64,000 nt of DNA from Phytoseiulus persimilis (Eukaryota > Arthropoda > Arachnida > Mesostigmata > Phytoseiidae). This document shows, piece by piece, positions 52,950 to 64,000 of this stretch. The first letter of the stretch is position 1, and every line of letters begins with the position of its first letter. Location: NCBI GenBank assembly GCA_037576195.1, contig CM075103.1, positions 9,362,001 to 9,426,000 of the forward strand, read 5' to 3'. The position numbers were made by a program, and so were the translations under genes. Under the pieces are notes generated by a model that saw nothing but the letters and a program-made list of their open reading frames with translations, searched no databases and was not told where the DNA came from.

Positions 52950-55900
52950 CTATATAGGTGGCTGTAGTGTATCGCGTTCGCAGCGTAGCCGGTACCAATG
53001 CGAGCCGGATACCGCGTCTGGATCAGTGAGAACTTTCCGTAGGGGAATCACGACGTCTCCGAGGAAGAGGGCCGAGGGCTGGTTACCCAACATCGGTTGG
53101 TGTTCCCACACGGACAGTTTGAGTGATGCTTCGTTGAGTTCTTCCGGCTGCAGTGACGGAAACACGAACGACTTGTTCCATTCTGGATTCACTGCCGGTT
53201 CGCTGACCGGAGTTTTCATTGGAGTGAAGCCTCTGCAAAAGAGGAGCGGCGAACGTCATAAACGACCCAGGATCGCGACCAGTTCCGCCTCTCCTGTCCG
53301 CCCAGAGGAAAAGCTCGGATATTGCGCCTCTCCCCCACGCTCGGGGATGATTTGCAACAACATAATATAGGATGGGCACTCGGCGGTGTTTTTCTTTCTT
53401 TGATGCCAACAGGGCCAAACTGCGATAGCCGTTGCCGCTCGGACTTAGCCTGCGCAAAGGTTATCCTCACTCACCCGTCAGGACTAAGGCGTAACTTGAC
53501 ATATGCCCTGTGCAGTGCGGTGACCGCATCCTGTCGGCCGGGCTGCTTGCGGGGCGCTAGGCCGCGCACTGACAACACCCGCACGACCAGGTCGGATCGC
53601 TCCTCGTCGTAGAACAGTTGAATGCACATCTCTCCCTCGTCCATGCTGCCCAGGGCTCCACTCCCCGACGCGAGGTCTCCCTGCAACACGGAAAACATTC
53701 GGAATCGCTCAACCCGGATCTTGCCTCATGCGGTTCTTCGCAGACCAGGTCTCGCGAAGTAGTCCTCCAGGAGCTTCCCAAGCCGTTGCGATATTTCGTT
53801 AAGCTTAAAAGCGAGAGGTTTTCATTCCAAATTTGGAGCATGCTCGGAACAGGTCCATCATGAAGTGGCTCGCGTCGAACGAAATAACATTCGGCATGAA
53901 GCGGCATCGCAATGTGGAATCGTCTTCCCGTCGAAATAATCAACTCGAGAGCCGGGCCTTCCGAGAGTGCGACGCAGATACCGAGAGCCTCCAGCAGAGT
54001 CCGGATCGAACGGTTGATGAAGACCCTCCCGTCAAAAAGTCTCGGAAGCTTGCGCTGCCTCCTCGGATACAGCAGTCGTTGCGAGCACTCTGTGGTGGCG
54101 GGACGAATACGGAAAACAAACTACGAATCAATACTGCCGCCGTCCAGAATAAGTATTGATAGTGTTGCGATGAGGAGGGGGAGGGGAGGGGCGTCCGCAA
54201 CGGGCAGCGAAGCCCTCCTGATGAGCGCACGAAGGTGCTCCTCGTCACTACGCTCCAGGCAGTCTCTTCTAAGGAGTCAGGAATCGATCACAGATGGCAA
54301 CCGGAAATCATCCGATACCCATGAGGCCCTGCAAATTCGCTTGTTTTCTTTGGATTTCGTACTTCTCGCTCGGCAAGTGTCGTAGCTTAGTTACCAGTCG
54401 CGGAATCTCGGGCGGCGCCGTGTTAATCTCCGCGCGATATTTGTCTTCCGAAGGCTTCCCGATCGCTACCGCATGTTTGCGATCTCCCGAAAGTTTTGGT
54501 TGGGGCTCAATGTGTCAATTACGCTGGCGCTCAATTTGATTCCATCTGGCCGTTTTTGTTGGCGTCCGGCTGCCGCCTCGACTGCTGCTGGTGCTCTCGC
54601 AGTGGCGGTCGGTGGTGAAAGGGAGGGGGACAATCAACTCGGCTCGACTATAATGAGGCTCTCCGTCGGTTCTTTCGGTTTCGAGGGCTCTACTCGAGCC
54701 CCGGGTCCGCCTTTGTCGTCACTCTGGTGAGTGCTAAGCTAGTTGACTCTGACCGTCGCTCGCAGTCGAAGGGCCAGGGACTGCTGCATTTATGGATGGA
54801 GTCCCTCTTTGTGTTCCCTGTGTCATCCCGTTCTCGCATATTGAGGGACGCCCACGGAAACGTCGGTCGACGACGTAACATCTACGCAGGGACAGAGCGA
54901 GAAAAACGGGAACCAAAGCACGCGGAAGGAGAAACTGCCATTCAGGACACGGGGCTCGAAGGCTCCGCGAGGAGGTTTGCGGGGACAGTGAATGGCACAA
55001 GACGAGATTAGATTTATTGTTTGTGTCTATGTAAGGCGAGACCGCTTGTCAGCCAAGTCATCGTAGTTGTCGTTTCTCAACTACCGTTTGCGGACGGCCG
55101 CGTGACGTGTTATACAACGGCTCCGAGTGCGAGCTTCGGAGGAATCGCGGCTCCGCTTCCGATCCGATCGGAGCGGGGGTTCTTGGGAATGAAGGGGACT
55201 AGGTGGGGCAGGGAGGGGGCGCATCTGCTCCGGTTCGGTTGGCTGCAGAACTTACGGGTAACCTGGGCAGCATCCTTCCACTGTTTCTTCGAATCGGCGG
55301 AGCGCGCGGTTGGTCCAGTTGACCTTCTGTAACAGTGGATGAATTTCTGTGAATTTTGATTTTCAAACCTGGAGTTCTCGGACAGAGTTTCCGAAATGAT
55401 CCCCGGACGAAGCTCGGATTGAGCGGAACGCAAGAAAACGAAACTTCTCCCGCTCTCGCTGCTGTCGAATTCCTACCAATGTCGTTGTCTTCGGAGTCTG
55501 CTTTGAGCATGGGGTTGGATGCATTTGGTGACACCGGCGACAATCTCCTGCCGGTCTCGACGAGAATTTCGACGACGTCTCCGCTCCGATCCAAAATATC
55601 AGAGACCTCCTCGAACGGCTTGTCAACGAGACTCTGTCCATTCCACTCGAGAACGATCGCGCCTAAACAGAGGAGGTCCAGGGGTTAGCGTCCGACTCCC
55701 TCGGATCGAGTCTTTTTCTTGAAGAAAGCTGTCCCGCTTCGCAACAGAGAAAACTCTGGCTCGTCTGCGACGCGAGCCGAAAAGACTCCAAAGTTTCGAT
55801 TCCTCAGCAGACCGTTTCGAAGTCAGTATCAGTTCCGCGTCTTCGCTTGTACCTTTTTGCAGTCCTGCGATATCGGCTGAAGATCCGAGCAAAACCCAGG

Positions 55901-58900
55901 AGACGACGGCGTACAGCCTACCGTCATGGCCTCTCTTCCCGCCCATGAGACGCATTCCGAAACCACGCGTTCGACACGATGTGTCACTTTTGTCTCTTTG
56001 CAGGATGAGCCTTCGCTGGCGTGGTTCCTGAACTTCGCCTGCCTGAAGGCCCGAGTCCACATCATCGATGACAATGCGGATATTCTCACCTTCGGGTGCA
56101 GAGGCGCGTCGCTCCGTGGGTTTACCCTGCAACGTTGAACCAGGATCAGGGAAAAAGCGAAGATGAGGCTGGAAGGATTGGCGCGGCTGGCCGCCAATCC
56201 TCGCATGGCCCGGCTCTGTTCGGGGACGGCTGCACATCGAACCCAAAATGAGTGAGATTCGTTTCCGGAAGCAGAGGTGCACGATAGATCAACTGATGGA
56301 TGTGATACAATGTGCCGACAACATCAACACCAAGAGCAATGACGGCGACAACAACAACAACAACAACGACGATGACATCAAGTATGAACGCAGCAGCAAC
56401 AACAGCAACACCGACGACAACAGCTACAGCAACATCAACGACGACAACAACGATCTGAACTCCGCTTTTCAGTGCAACGCGTGAATGACTCAGTGAGTGA
56501 AGTCCGGAAATCGAGCTCGTTTTGGAGCAGAATTACAGAAGAACGATGTCGGCTCCCACCGATTCGAGAATGATGACATGAACAGGAGCGGGGTAGTCGC
56601 GAGGAAGCGAAAGAGAGAGGCGCGGGAGGGGAAGCTCTGACTCGACTAACAATGAAGCACAATGAGCGAACATAGTTTACCTTAAAACCAGAGAGATCGC
56701 ATTCAGACGGCATTCGCTGAAAGTAAAGCGCCCAGCACATTTAGAAACCGACGGTGTCACATTCTATTCATGTACACGGCACGGCGTAGGCCACACGCAG
56801 ATCATGCAGAAGAGTAACGCCAGAATGTCTTCGCCGAGGTGGACCGCAGAGTCAGTCAACAGGAGCCAGCCGTCCGCAGTAAATTACAGTGACATAGTCC
56901 TCGCGAGCAAAACGTCACGCACACAGCCCGTTCCTGAGCTCAATCGTGGATACAATTACGGTGAAGAACCGTTCAAGTGAATGCCGGTAGAGTAAGTCAG
57001 GCGATCGGTTCTCAAACCGTGGCGTAGGTGCTCCGCTTCGAAGTCAGAGCGGGGGTCGTTGGGGAGACAGGAGATCTCAGCGAGTAGAGGACGAGGGGGG
57101 AGCTGACAAACTATTGTAGTGACAGAGGACACTGAGATGGGAGTTCAGAACTCTCAGACCGACGGCAGAGTTGGGAAGACAGAATGATGGACGGATGAAC
57201 AGAGAGAGAAAGAGAGAGAGAGGCAGTGAGAGAGAGAGAGTGGGCGAGAGATATATAGAGAGAGAAAGGGAGAGCGATTGATAGATGGTCGTACAAGACA
57301 TGGCAAGCTTCGTTGGCGTGTGATTTCCAGCGTCAACCGCATCCAGCAGATTCGATCCGTCCCATGGTCGCAGCTCGTCACAGTTGCAAGTCAGCAGTTG
57401 CAAATCGTAGCAGTAGCAGCAAAAGTGGTCAATCACTTGCAGACCTGTTTGAGAAAGAGAGAACATTCTGCCATACCTGATCGATACTCCCTCTCGGAAG
57501 ATCGAGAGAGTGCGTTGAAAGCGACTTGGCACCATGAGGGTGGCAAGCCGTGAGCAGAGACAACTGATTTTCGGGGATTTCCATCCGGGGCAAGGCGCTC
57601 CCAGTGGAGCACCTCCGAGGTTGGTCCATGTCGCCGCCCGAATATCCGTCGTTGTAGAACATGTTCATATACTGTCCGCTGTAACCTGCGAGCAGCAACG
57701 AGGACGCTCAGGCTCTGAATGCACTCCTCTCCCGCTAGCTCCCATGGAATCACGAAGCGACTCGGAATGAGCCGCCTCAGCGGATGGATACCCTCACCTC
57801 TGTTCATGTTGGAAAAGTTCTCCGTAGCACAATCCACAGTGACGCTGGGGATGGACCTCCGAAGCAGTGCAGTGGCGTCATAACTATTGTTCCGGTCGAG
57901 GTGGGGATGTCTGTGCTGATTTGTAGAATAGTCACCGTGGCAGCCCGAGTGGTCGTCCATAGGCGACGGAGTACTTTCTCCGCTCACAGTTACCATTGTG
58001 GGCACGGGCACAGAGCCATCGTATGATCTCCCTAACTGAGTGGGCCTGCGACGAGAGATTCGTTGGATTTCAGCATCGCCGACGCGATTCAGCGACAAGC
58101 GCTCCCATGGTGTGCAGCATTCCGAAGCTGAGCCTCCCCGAATCGGATCATCGACTTACATTGCGTATTTACGACCGGGAGAAAGTGGCGCCTTGTAGTA
58201 GGCATAGGTGCATCCTGATCGGTCTGAGTGTGTCGAGTAGTCCCCACTAACATCACTGATGTCTGAGCTTTCCGAGCTACAGCGACGACGGTTTCCGGCC
58301 TGAAATCCGATGAAACGGTGAATCGAATAACTTCGGCGAGTCGATCTGGCGGGCTGACAACGGACTCCGTGGAGCGGCAGACATGCGAACTCGATGACCG
58401 TCGGTTGGCGTCGCCATCGGACCGTTCCTCGGACCCCTCTGCTGATACCGACGGCGCCATCCCGAATTTCAGCTCTCGTAGGCTGCTCGAGATCGCTTCC
58501 TCCGGATACGCAGGTGTTCTTGGCGTGTGATGCTCTTTCCCTCGAGTGGGATTTGGCGGCGGCACAAACCGCGGTTCGTGGTCGCTGGAGGGGAAGTATA
58601 TTACCGAGGAGAGCTCGCTTCTGAAGACCCCAATCCCATACGATGGCTTCGCGCATGCTTAGCTCGCCATATCAAGTCTTTCAATATGTGTAGAAGTCAG
58701 CCGCCGGGAAGCCCTGACCAGATTGAGGCCCCACCGAGCCCCTGGTGAGACGAGGCGGAGGGAGTATCGTTCAAAAAGCAATCAAAACAACATATCTTTG
58801 TTCCGAAGAAATACTCTTGGAAGCTGTGATTCAACAGGTAGGTCATTGAACAAACGAACGAACTCGAGTATCCAATCAAATAGTGATGCATTAATTTTTT

Positions 58901-61900
58901 CGGCATCTGAGTTCATTTTAGCTTAGTGTTTCAGCAAGTTTAAACCGCTCAGGGGATTCCCATGTTCTGCGCCGAATCAGAAACCGATTTTCTGAACGAG
59001 ATCGCTCGAATATGAGAGGCGAAATATCGCAATGAGAGTTTTTCCTCGGAAGAGTCTCGTAGTGGGCAACTCCTTCTGTGGAATCTCCGGGTTTGACTCC
59101 CGAGATCAGCAGATCCCTGGGAAGAACCCGGATGCGGTTCCTCTCCAACCCTGGACTCAGGAAACATCCTTATATGGGCAAAGACTTCGATTGGCCTCCT
59201 CGGTGGAGCGCACGAGAGCTGCTTGGGTAGTTTCGTCAAGAGATCACACGACAATCGGAAGAACTCGGACATCCAGGAAACTCGAGTCACATTTTTTTCC
59301 CGGTGGGCTCAATCTAGGTGTGCGGCGGCGTCAAGCCAACAGCGCGTTCCGCCGTGAGTCGGCATCTCTCGCAGGCTCGGGGAATCTCGCATACATGCAC
59401 GGTGTTGCACAGGAAATACGAGCTGCATGAAGTTGCCGCTAATTGACTCCGCTCTGCAGCACTTTGATGAGTCGTAGTCGACACAGACCACAGAGACAGC
59501 GATCCGAGTGCGGGAAAAGTAACGCGTTGGTCGGAGGACTTTAGCCCGGGGAGATCGAAAGAGTTCCTAAAGGCTTGCAGGGTACCGCGTTAAGTTCGGC
59601 CCGCTGGACAAAGCGAGACCCTGCGACGCAGTCGGGCGCGAACCTCTCGGAGAATCTGTGCCGAATCGGTGAGCTCGCCTACCCTGATCGGTCCCTCCTC
59701 GAGCTTCTTCTGCCCTCCGTTCCTTCCAGCCCAAGTGGCCGAATCCCACATCAGGTGACTATTTCCGCCGATCTGAGTAGGTTTCGCGATCCTGAAACGC
59801 CCTGCGCTCACCGCTGCCCGGAGGCCGGAATAGAGCGGCATCCTGCCGCGCACTTGCGCGGAAAATACTCCTGCCAGCGACGTAATGAACAGTTTTCGCC
59901 CGCTCTCGAATCCTCGCGGTTGGCTTTGCTGCCGGTTTGAGCGAGTACCGTCATTGGTCACGTATCGGTGGAGCTTAATCGGGGGAGAAGCGACAGCGGC
60001 GACGCCGAGAAGCCCGAACGCAGCTGGAAAACGGGAGAAAATAACTCCTCCCGGCGATCTGGGACCGTCCACCCGCCGTCGAACCACGTCTGTGAGTGTC
60101 GACCGTTGGCGCTAAGAAGTCACATCTTCGAGGAAACCGCAAACGAGCCTCCAATCCATCTGAGCTGGCTTTGCCGTTCCCGATGACCGGAGAAACTTTG
60201 TTCCGACCCACGTGACCTCATGAGTAATTTCAATCAGTTTCTCCCCGCCTCCTCGAGGTACTAGACGAGGATCTCCTGCTGGGAACTGACCGTGGATCCG
60301 AGCACTTGCATATTCATAAGCCGCTGACGGCGGCAACATCGAGTCATAAGTATGGAGGGATTAGCATTCCCGCTCGCGACAAGTTCCCAACGCCGGAGCA
60401 GGAGTGCGAATCAGTTCCTTTAGAGCACTTATTCATCATTCCTTCCAACGAGAGACCGCTCCCCGGGATCCTAGTCCAAGCGAACGGAGTTTCTCGTCGC
60501 GTTAGGCTGATCCTTATTTCTCGAAGTCCGGCTCGGGACTTGGAGGAGGGAAAAATGTGGAGTCCAGCGAGATGGTCGACCCGGAGGCTTACGCGAACTG
60601 CTCGATGCGCGCCCGCGGAGAACGTTGCTGCGGTCCGCAGGAATCCAGCTCCTTCGGGCTCTTCGCGAATCCGCTTTAGAGGATTGCAGCAAGCCTCCAA
60701 TTTTGTGCTCATCCCACAAGGCCGGGTTCTCTCGAGAGCCCGAACCCAAACCTGATGCCCAAACCGGCTTTCGGATGGAGGTGTCGTTCCTCAAAATAGC
60801 GTGAACTCGACCGGCATCGCCGCGCCACGACCGAGAATCAGGGCTGCTCTGCAATTTGGGAAAAAGGAGAGGTCGCGCTTCCCGCCCTCGAAGTCGAATG
60901 CTCAAGAAGAAGCGAAATTGGAATCTATGGCACCGGCGATTCCTCTCTTGGAGCGGGGCCTTTGTCCGGAAAGATTCCGCGTCCCTATCCGAGCCTTTGT
61001 CCTCTGAACCGTGTGCATCGGAGTGCTCCGTATTGGATGCCATCCGTTCGTCAGAACTCCGTTTCAGTCCACCGGAGGGTTTTCGCGATTCGGGGACATT
61101 GCGCGGTCGAGTTCTCCGGAACCCAAGCTCAAGCTGTGGAGGTCAACTTTACCTGGTCGTATCTCTGACCGTATTCATCGGGGTGTCCTTGCCATTCCGG
61201 ATCGCTTATCTCCCCTTCGTCGTCCTGCGGAAGGAAGAGGAGAGGGCTTAGTGTTGATTCATGGAACCCTTGCCGCTCTTGAATCGGATACGTCTCCATT
61301 TTCTCGCAAAAGTCGCGACGAAGTCTGGTTTCTCCCTGATTTCTGTAGATTTCAGAATGGCCCGCTTTCAAGAAATCATTCTGACTCGTTTTAGACTACG
61401 GCTCGATACGCCTTCGCAATCCCCACTTGAACGCCATATCGGTCGATGATTTCATCCCAACTCAAGGCTGTCCCACGATCGGATAGAAAAGTGACATCTC
61501 GACAAGAGATCGCTCGACAAATCTCTTCCGCCACAGTCAGTTTCGGAACGTTGCCGAGCATGACACTCTGGACCTTGATTGTGCGGAACCGAGAAAAGCC
61601 TCGGTCCCGTTCCAAAGGAGCGACAAGAGGAAGAAACCAAGTCTTCAAACACAGCACGCAGACTCTCGTTTTTCCCTCCAGTTTTCGCTTCAGTTCACGA
61701 GAGCGTCTGCGGAAATTCCAATTTTTGCCCATCGCTAATAAGCTCTGGCTTTTCGCGAACGAGTCAAGTGGTTCTCGAGTCTGCTTGGAACTGCCCTCCG
61801 ACGGTCGGACTGCCAACTGGATGTCGTTTCGGGAAGGCTGGAAGCGGGAAGAAAATCTGAATGAAGAGAATCGCACAGTCGAGGGCTTGCCATCGGGAAA

Positions 61901-62110
61901 TTTGTGGGAAAAACGGGAGTTCCGAAAGCAGCGAAGCCGCCGACCGGTTCGCGGTCTTTGGAGATTCCTTCGTTTGTCAACGACGTCAGCAGACGTCCTC
62001 GAGCTAGGTGTTCAGTCAGAGCGTTGAGGTATTCAAAGATCCTCGTCGGAGGGGGATGTTCCTTACAGTGCGCGCTCGGGAATAGGTCGAGAACTCGAGC
62101 GCCTCGGCAT
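52950..62110 (-). CDS. Fife/RIM-type presynaptic active-zone scaffold (PDZ-C2)
   Basis: Eight minus-strand exons join in exact phase with no break: 58449-58620, 58160-58299, 57798-58045, 57477-57685, 55853-56126, 55256-55662, 53475-53680 and 52950-53232. A candidate first exon at 62067-62110 (ATG, 14 codons, donor GTAAGG) fits the required phase and would give 660 residues. The N-terminal half is Ser-rich and disordered-looking. Exons 55853-56126 and 55256-55662 form a PDZ domain (RTRGFGMRLMGGKRG, then VLEWNGQSLVDKPFEEV and GDVVEILVE). The last two exons form one C2 domain, after which translation stops. PDZ followed by a single final C2 points to Fife, the insect Piccolo/RIM relative that organises active zones and vesicle release; RIM itself has a second C2. 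The C2 has no WDxD (WEHQ instead), so calcium binding is unlikely. Confidence 0.78.
53681..55255. other. Intron of the Fife-type gene between linker and C2 exons
   Basis: A 1.6-kb intron, GTAAGT donor at 55255 and GTGTTGCAG acceptor at 53681 on the minus strand. No repeat or nested gene was recognised. Confidence 0.6.
56310..56460. repeat. AAC/GAC-type trinucleotide-rich patch in a Fife-type intron
   Basis: About 150 bases made largely of AAC, GAC, AGC and ATC triplets on the plus strand, including an uninterrupted AAC run near 56360. It lies in the intron between the exons at 57477 and 56126. It creates an Asn/Asp-rich plus-strand frame (56248-56484) that is probably not a gene. Confidence 0.75.
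57195..57272. repeat. GA dinucleotide microsatellite
   Basis: Imperfect (GA)n with short interruptions on the plus strand, in the same intron of the Fife-type gene, about 200 bases from the exon at 57477. On the transcribed (minus) strand this is a long CT-rich tract. Confidence 0.8.
58621..62066. other. Probable first intron of the Fife-type gene; otherwise unassigned
   Basis: GC-rich sequence with long chance frames on both strands. If the exon at 62067-62110 is right, this is a 3.4-kb intron. No zinc-finger or coiled-coil exon, as in some RIM relatives, could be found here. Confidence 0.4.
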
Positions 62111-64000
62111 TCGGGGGAGGTTACGTGACGCGAGTCGCTCGTGATTAACCCGTTTCCTTGTTGCCTATTAACTCCCGTGAATTCGTTGTGGCTGGCGTTC
62201 GCCCTGGCTCCGCTGTTATTGCGAGTGTTCCATTATTCCGTGTTCGTTAACGGCGGGTAACCGAGAGGCTGGGAGCTCGGCGAAGGGTTTCGCAGGTCGA
62301 AAATCCGGGAGCGAGCGAGCATTCGCTCCGAAGAGGCTCCGATCGAAGTCCGTCCAGCATGATCTACATTCATACGAACCTCCAGGTGAGCTGTTCATCA
62401 CTTTTCCCCCAAGCCCACGCGACGCACGACAGTCGAAAAGTCTCGAACGGTTGGTTTCCGAATGTTCCGATAGCGTTGCTCAAACATCCCGACGATCTTC
62501 CTCCAACGATTCAATTTGCGACCTATGGACGGCAGACTCTGGCCGTTCAGGCAGAACCGTCTCGCTGTTCTGCCGGCCTCATAAGTGACGTCGGGAGCGT
62601 GAACTGCATACGAAGCTATACGGCGGGTACGTGTTTTATGATTACGGACAATGAATCAAGAATTTCTCGCGACACGCTGTTCCGAGGTTTCCCGTCCGAG
62701 CTGGCGCCGAGTCTGAGCCAGACGCCTGTAGACTCCCCGAAGACGAAGATCGTCCGCAGTTTGCCTAGGGCGAAAATCGTGAAAGGAACTTGCCCGGGCA
62801 GGAACCCTGCACTCGAAAAGCTTCCCGAGGTCGAGCACTCAGCTGCGAACTCGGAAATTTCACCAAGCAGAGAGGTCTCACGTGCCGCCCGTTGCTGCCA
62901 CCCGTGTCTCCGACGGAATGTGTCCGGCGACAGCTTCGGAACGATTCCCAGAACGCTCGAGCATCGGATTTTGAGAACGCGCCCACGCGCGATTTCGGGG
63001 ATTGAGTTGCTATAAACTCGGAACGAGCTGCATTTGTCGTGTCCGCAACTTTCGCAGGAACAGAGGAACTTGCGATGCATGCTTCACGCGGAGGGTTTTT
63101 ATGGCAGGCGAAGCACGCCTAGTAAAAGTTTTGACAACAAAAAACTGAGCGGGCTCCATATTAAAAGCTCTGTGCAAGCTGCATAACATCCCACGGCGTC
63201 GCAGCGACATTGACCGTGTTGCCTCGTGAAGGTCCGACCCGAGGTGTTTTCCTCGCCGGGATAAACGCAGTCTCTGGTTTCATCGTCCAGGAATCGATGA
63301 AACGAGCCGTCATCGTCTCCTTTGCTCGTGAGGAACTAATTCTCCCGCCGTGTCTTGATTTTCGCCACAGCTTCTCAAACGTGTGGTTGTTCTCCGATGG
63401 GGACGGGCTCTCGATTCAACGAACATTGAGCCAAGGGAAGAAGTTCGAGGAAGTGTTCTTCAACAGAGGAAAAAGTGCCAAGTACGAACCTTGCTGGAAT
63501 GACGTCGTTCACCTCGCGATTCCTGTCGATGAGCGTGCGATTTTCGTCGGGATCGTTGCCTTCTGTCTTGCGAAGGCTGGCGCGTCAAGTGAGGTTCTCC
63601 CTCCATCGGGACTGACCGACCTGGAAGAAACGATCGAGCATCAGTTCTGCGTGCAGCGGTACATCTCCGTGCGATAGTGGACCCCGGATATGAATCTCTG
63701 CCGACAGGACTGCTTCCCGCGTCCAAGTCTGGAGCATCGCGTTTGCCGATTAGGTTTTCGACGGCCCGGCGATTCTCAGACCGCCAATTACTTGGCGGCG
63801 AGCTCCGAACGTGGGCGTGGTGATATCGCGAAGCCGCGACTCAGCTCGGATCTCATAAAACTCGGAACGAAGACGACTGCACCGAAGCCAAGCAAGGAAA
63901 TGCATCTTAATTACTCCAACGGAAATCCCCTCTCCCCTTCCCCGCTCGACATGAAAGAACACGCGACATTCCCCCGTATTCCCCCTGTAGTCAACGACCG
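62111..64000. other. Unassigned right end of the window
   Basis: GC-rich with many long frames, the longest plus-strand one at 62359-63015. That one begins MIYIHTNLQ and meets a GTGAGC donor after nine codons, so at most it is a short first exon of a gene continuing beyond the window. Nothing is supported. Confidence 0.4.

Noticed and set aside
56248-56484. Asn/Asp-rich plus-strand frame as a gene
   Set aside because: It consists of an AAC/GAC trinucleotide patch inside an intron of the Fife-type gene.
62359-63015. 218-codon plus-strand frame beginning with ATG
   Set aside because: After nine codons it crosses a good GTGAGC donor and the rest has no recognisable domain; at best a short first exon.

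Overview
This is eukaryotic nuclear DNA, almost certainly from an arthropod and possibly a chelicerate such as a mite or tick (the finer placement is a guess). The evidence is spliced genes with GT/AG introns of about 60-160 bp, a valine/proline/tyrosine-rich cuticle-type gene behind a TATA box, a Fife-type active-zone gene, and poly(A) signals instead of bacterial signals. Base composition looks close to even and is rich in TCGA/CGAA words. By chance this leaves long open frames in all six frames, so ORF length alone means little here. No operons, CRISPR arrays, rRNA, convincing tRNA or recognisable transposon proteins were seen.

Layout: (1) 3-692, the 3' part of an unrecognised gene cut by the window edge; (2) 4710-5956 (+), beta-1,4-galactosyltransferase 7; (3) 11183-11815 (-), a single-exon secreted cuticle-like protein with TATA box and AATAAA; (4) 14.8-15.2 kb, two small minisatellites facing each other as an inverted repeat; (5) 20018-22729 (-), five exons of a secreted cysteine-rich protein with a Ser-rich stalk and a hydrophobic C-terminal anchor, which no single ORF reveals; (6) 29732-31168 (-), SLC35E1-type transporter, four exons; (7) 33850-34671 (+), Arf6-type GTPase, three exons; (8) 36663-38527 (+), RFT1; (9) 39555-40703 (-), NAF1, convergent with RFT1; (10) 42858-47541 (+), a four-helix membrane protein of a conserved arthropod family; (11) 52950-62110 (-), a Fife/RIM-type PDZ-C2 active-zone scaffold with eight phase-consistent exons and a candidate first exon.

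The genes do not form one pathway; they are a typical mixture of housekeeping and tissue-specific genes (glycosylation, trafficking, snoRNP assembly, cuticle, synapse). The most unusual regional signal is that RFT1, NAF1 and the four-helix membrane gene, three neighbours between about 36.9 and 47.2 kb, are all interrupted by single-base insertions or deletions, mostly in short homopolymers. Their protein similarity and splice sites are otherwise intact. B4GALT7, SLC35E1, Arf6, the cysteine-rich gene and the Fife-type gene have no such breaks. A patch of poorly corrected sequence is the simplest explanation; recent decay of a block is the alternative.

Large stretches (about 0.7-4.7, 6-11, 12-19.7, 23-29, 47.6-52.8 and 58.6-64 kb) hold no gene I can support, apart from a few weak exon candidates that are listed as such.
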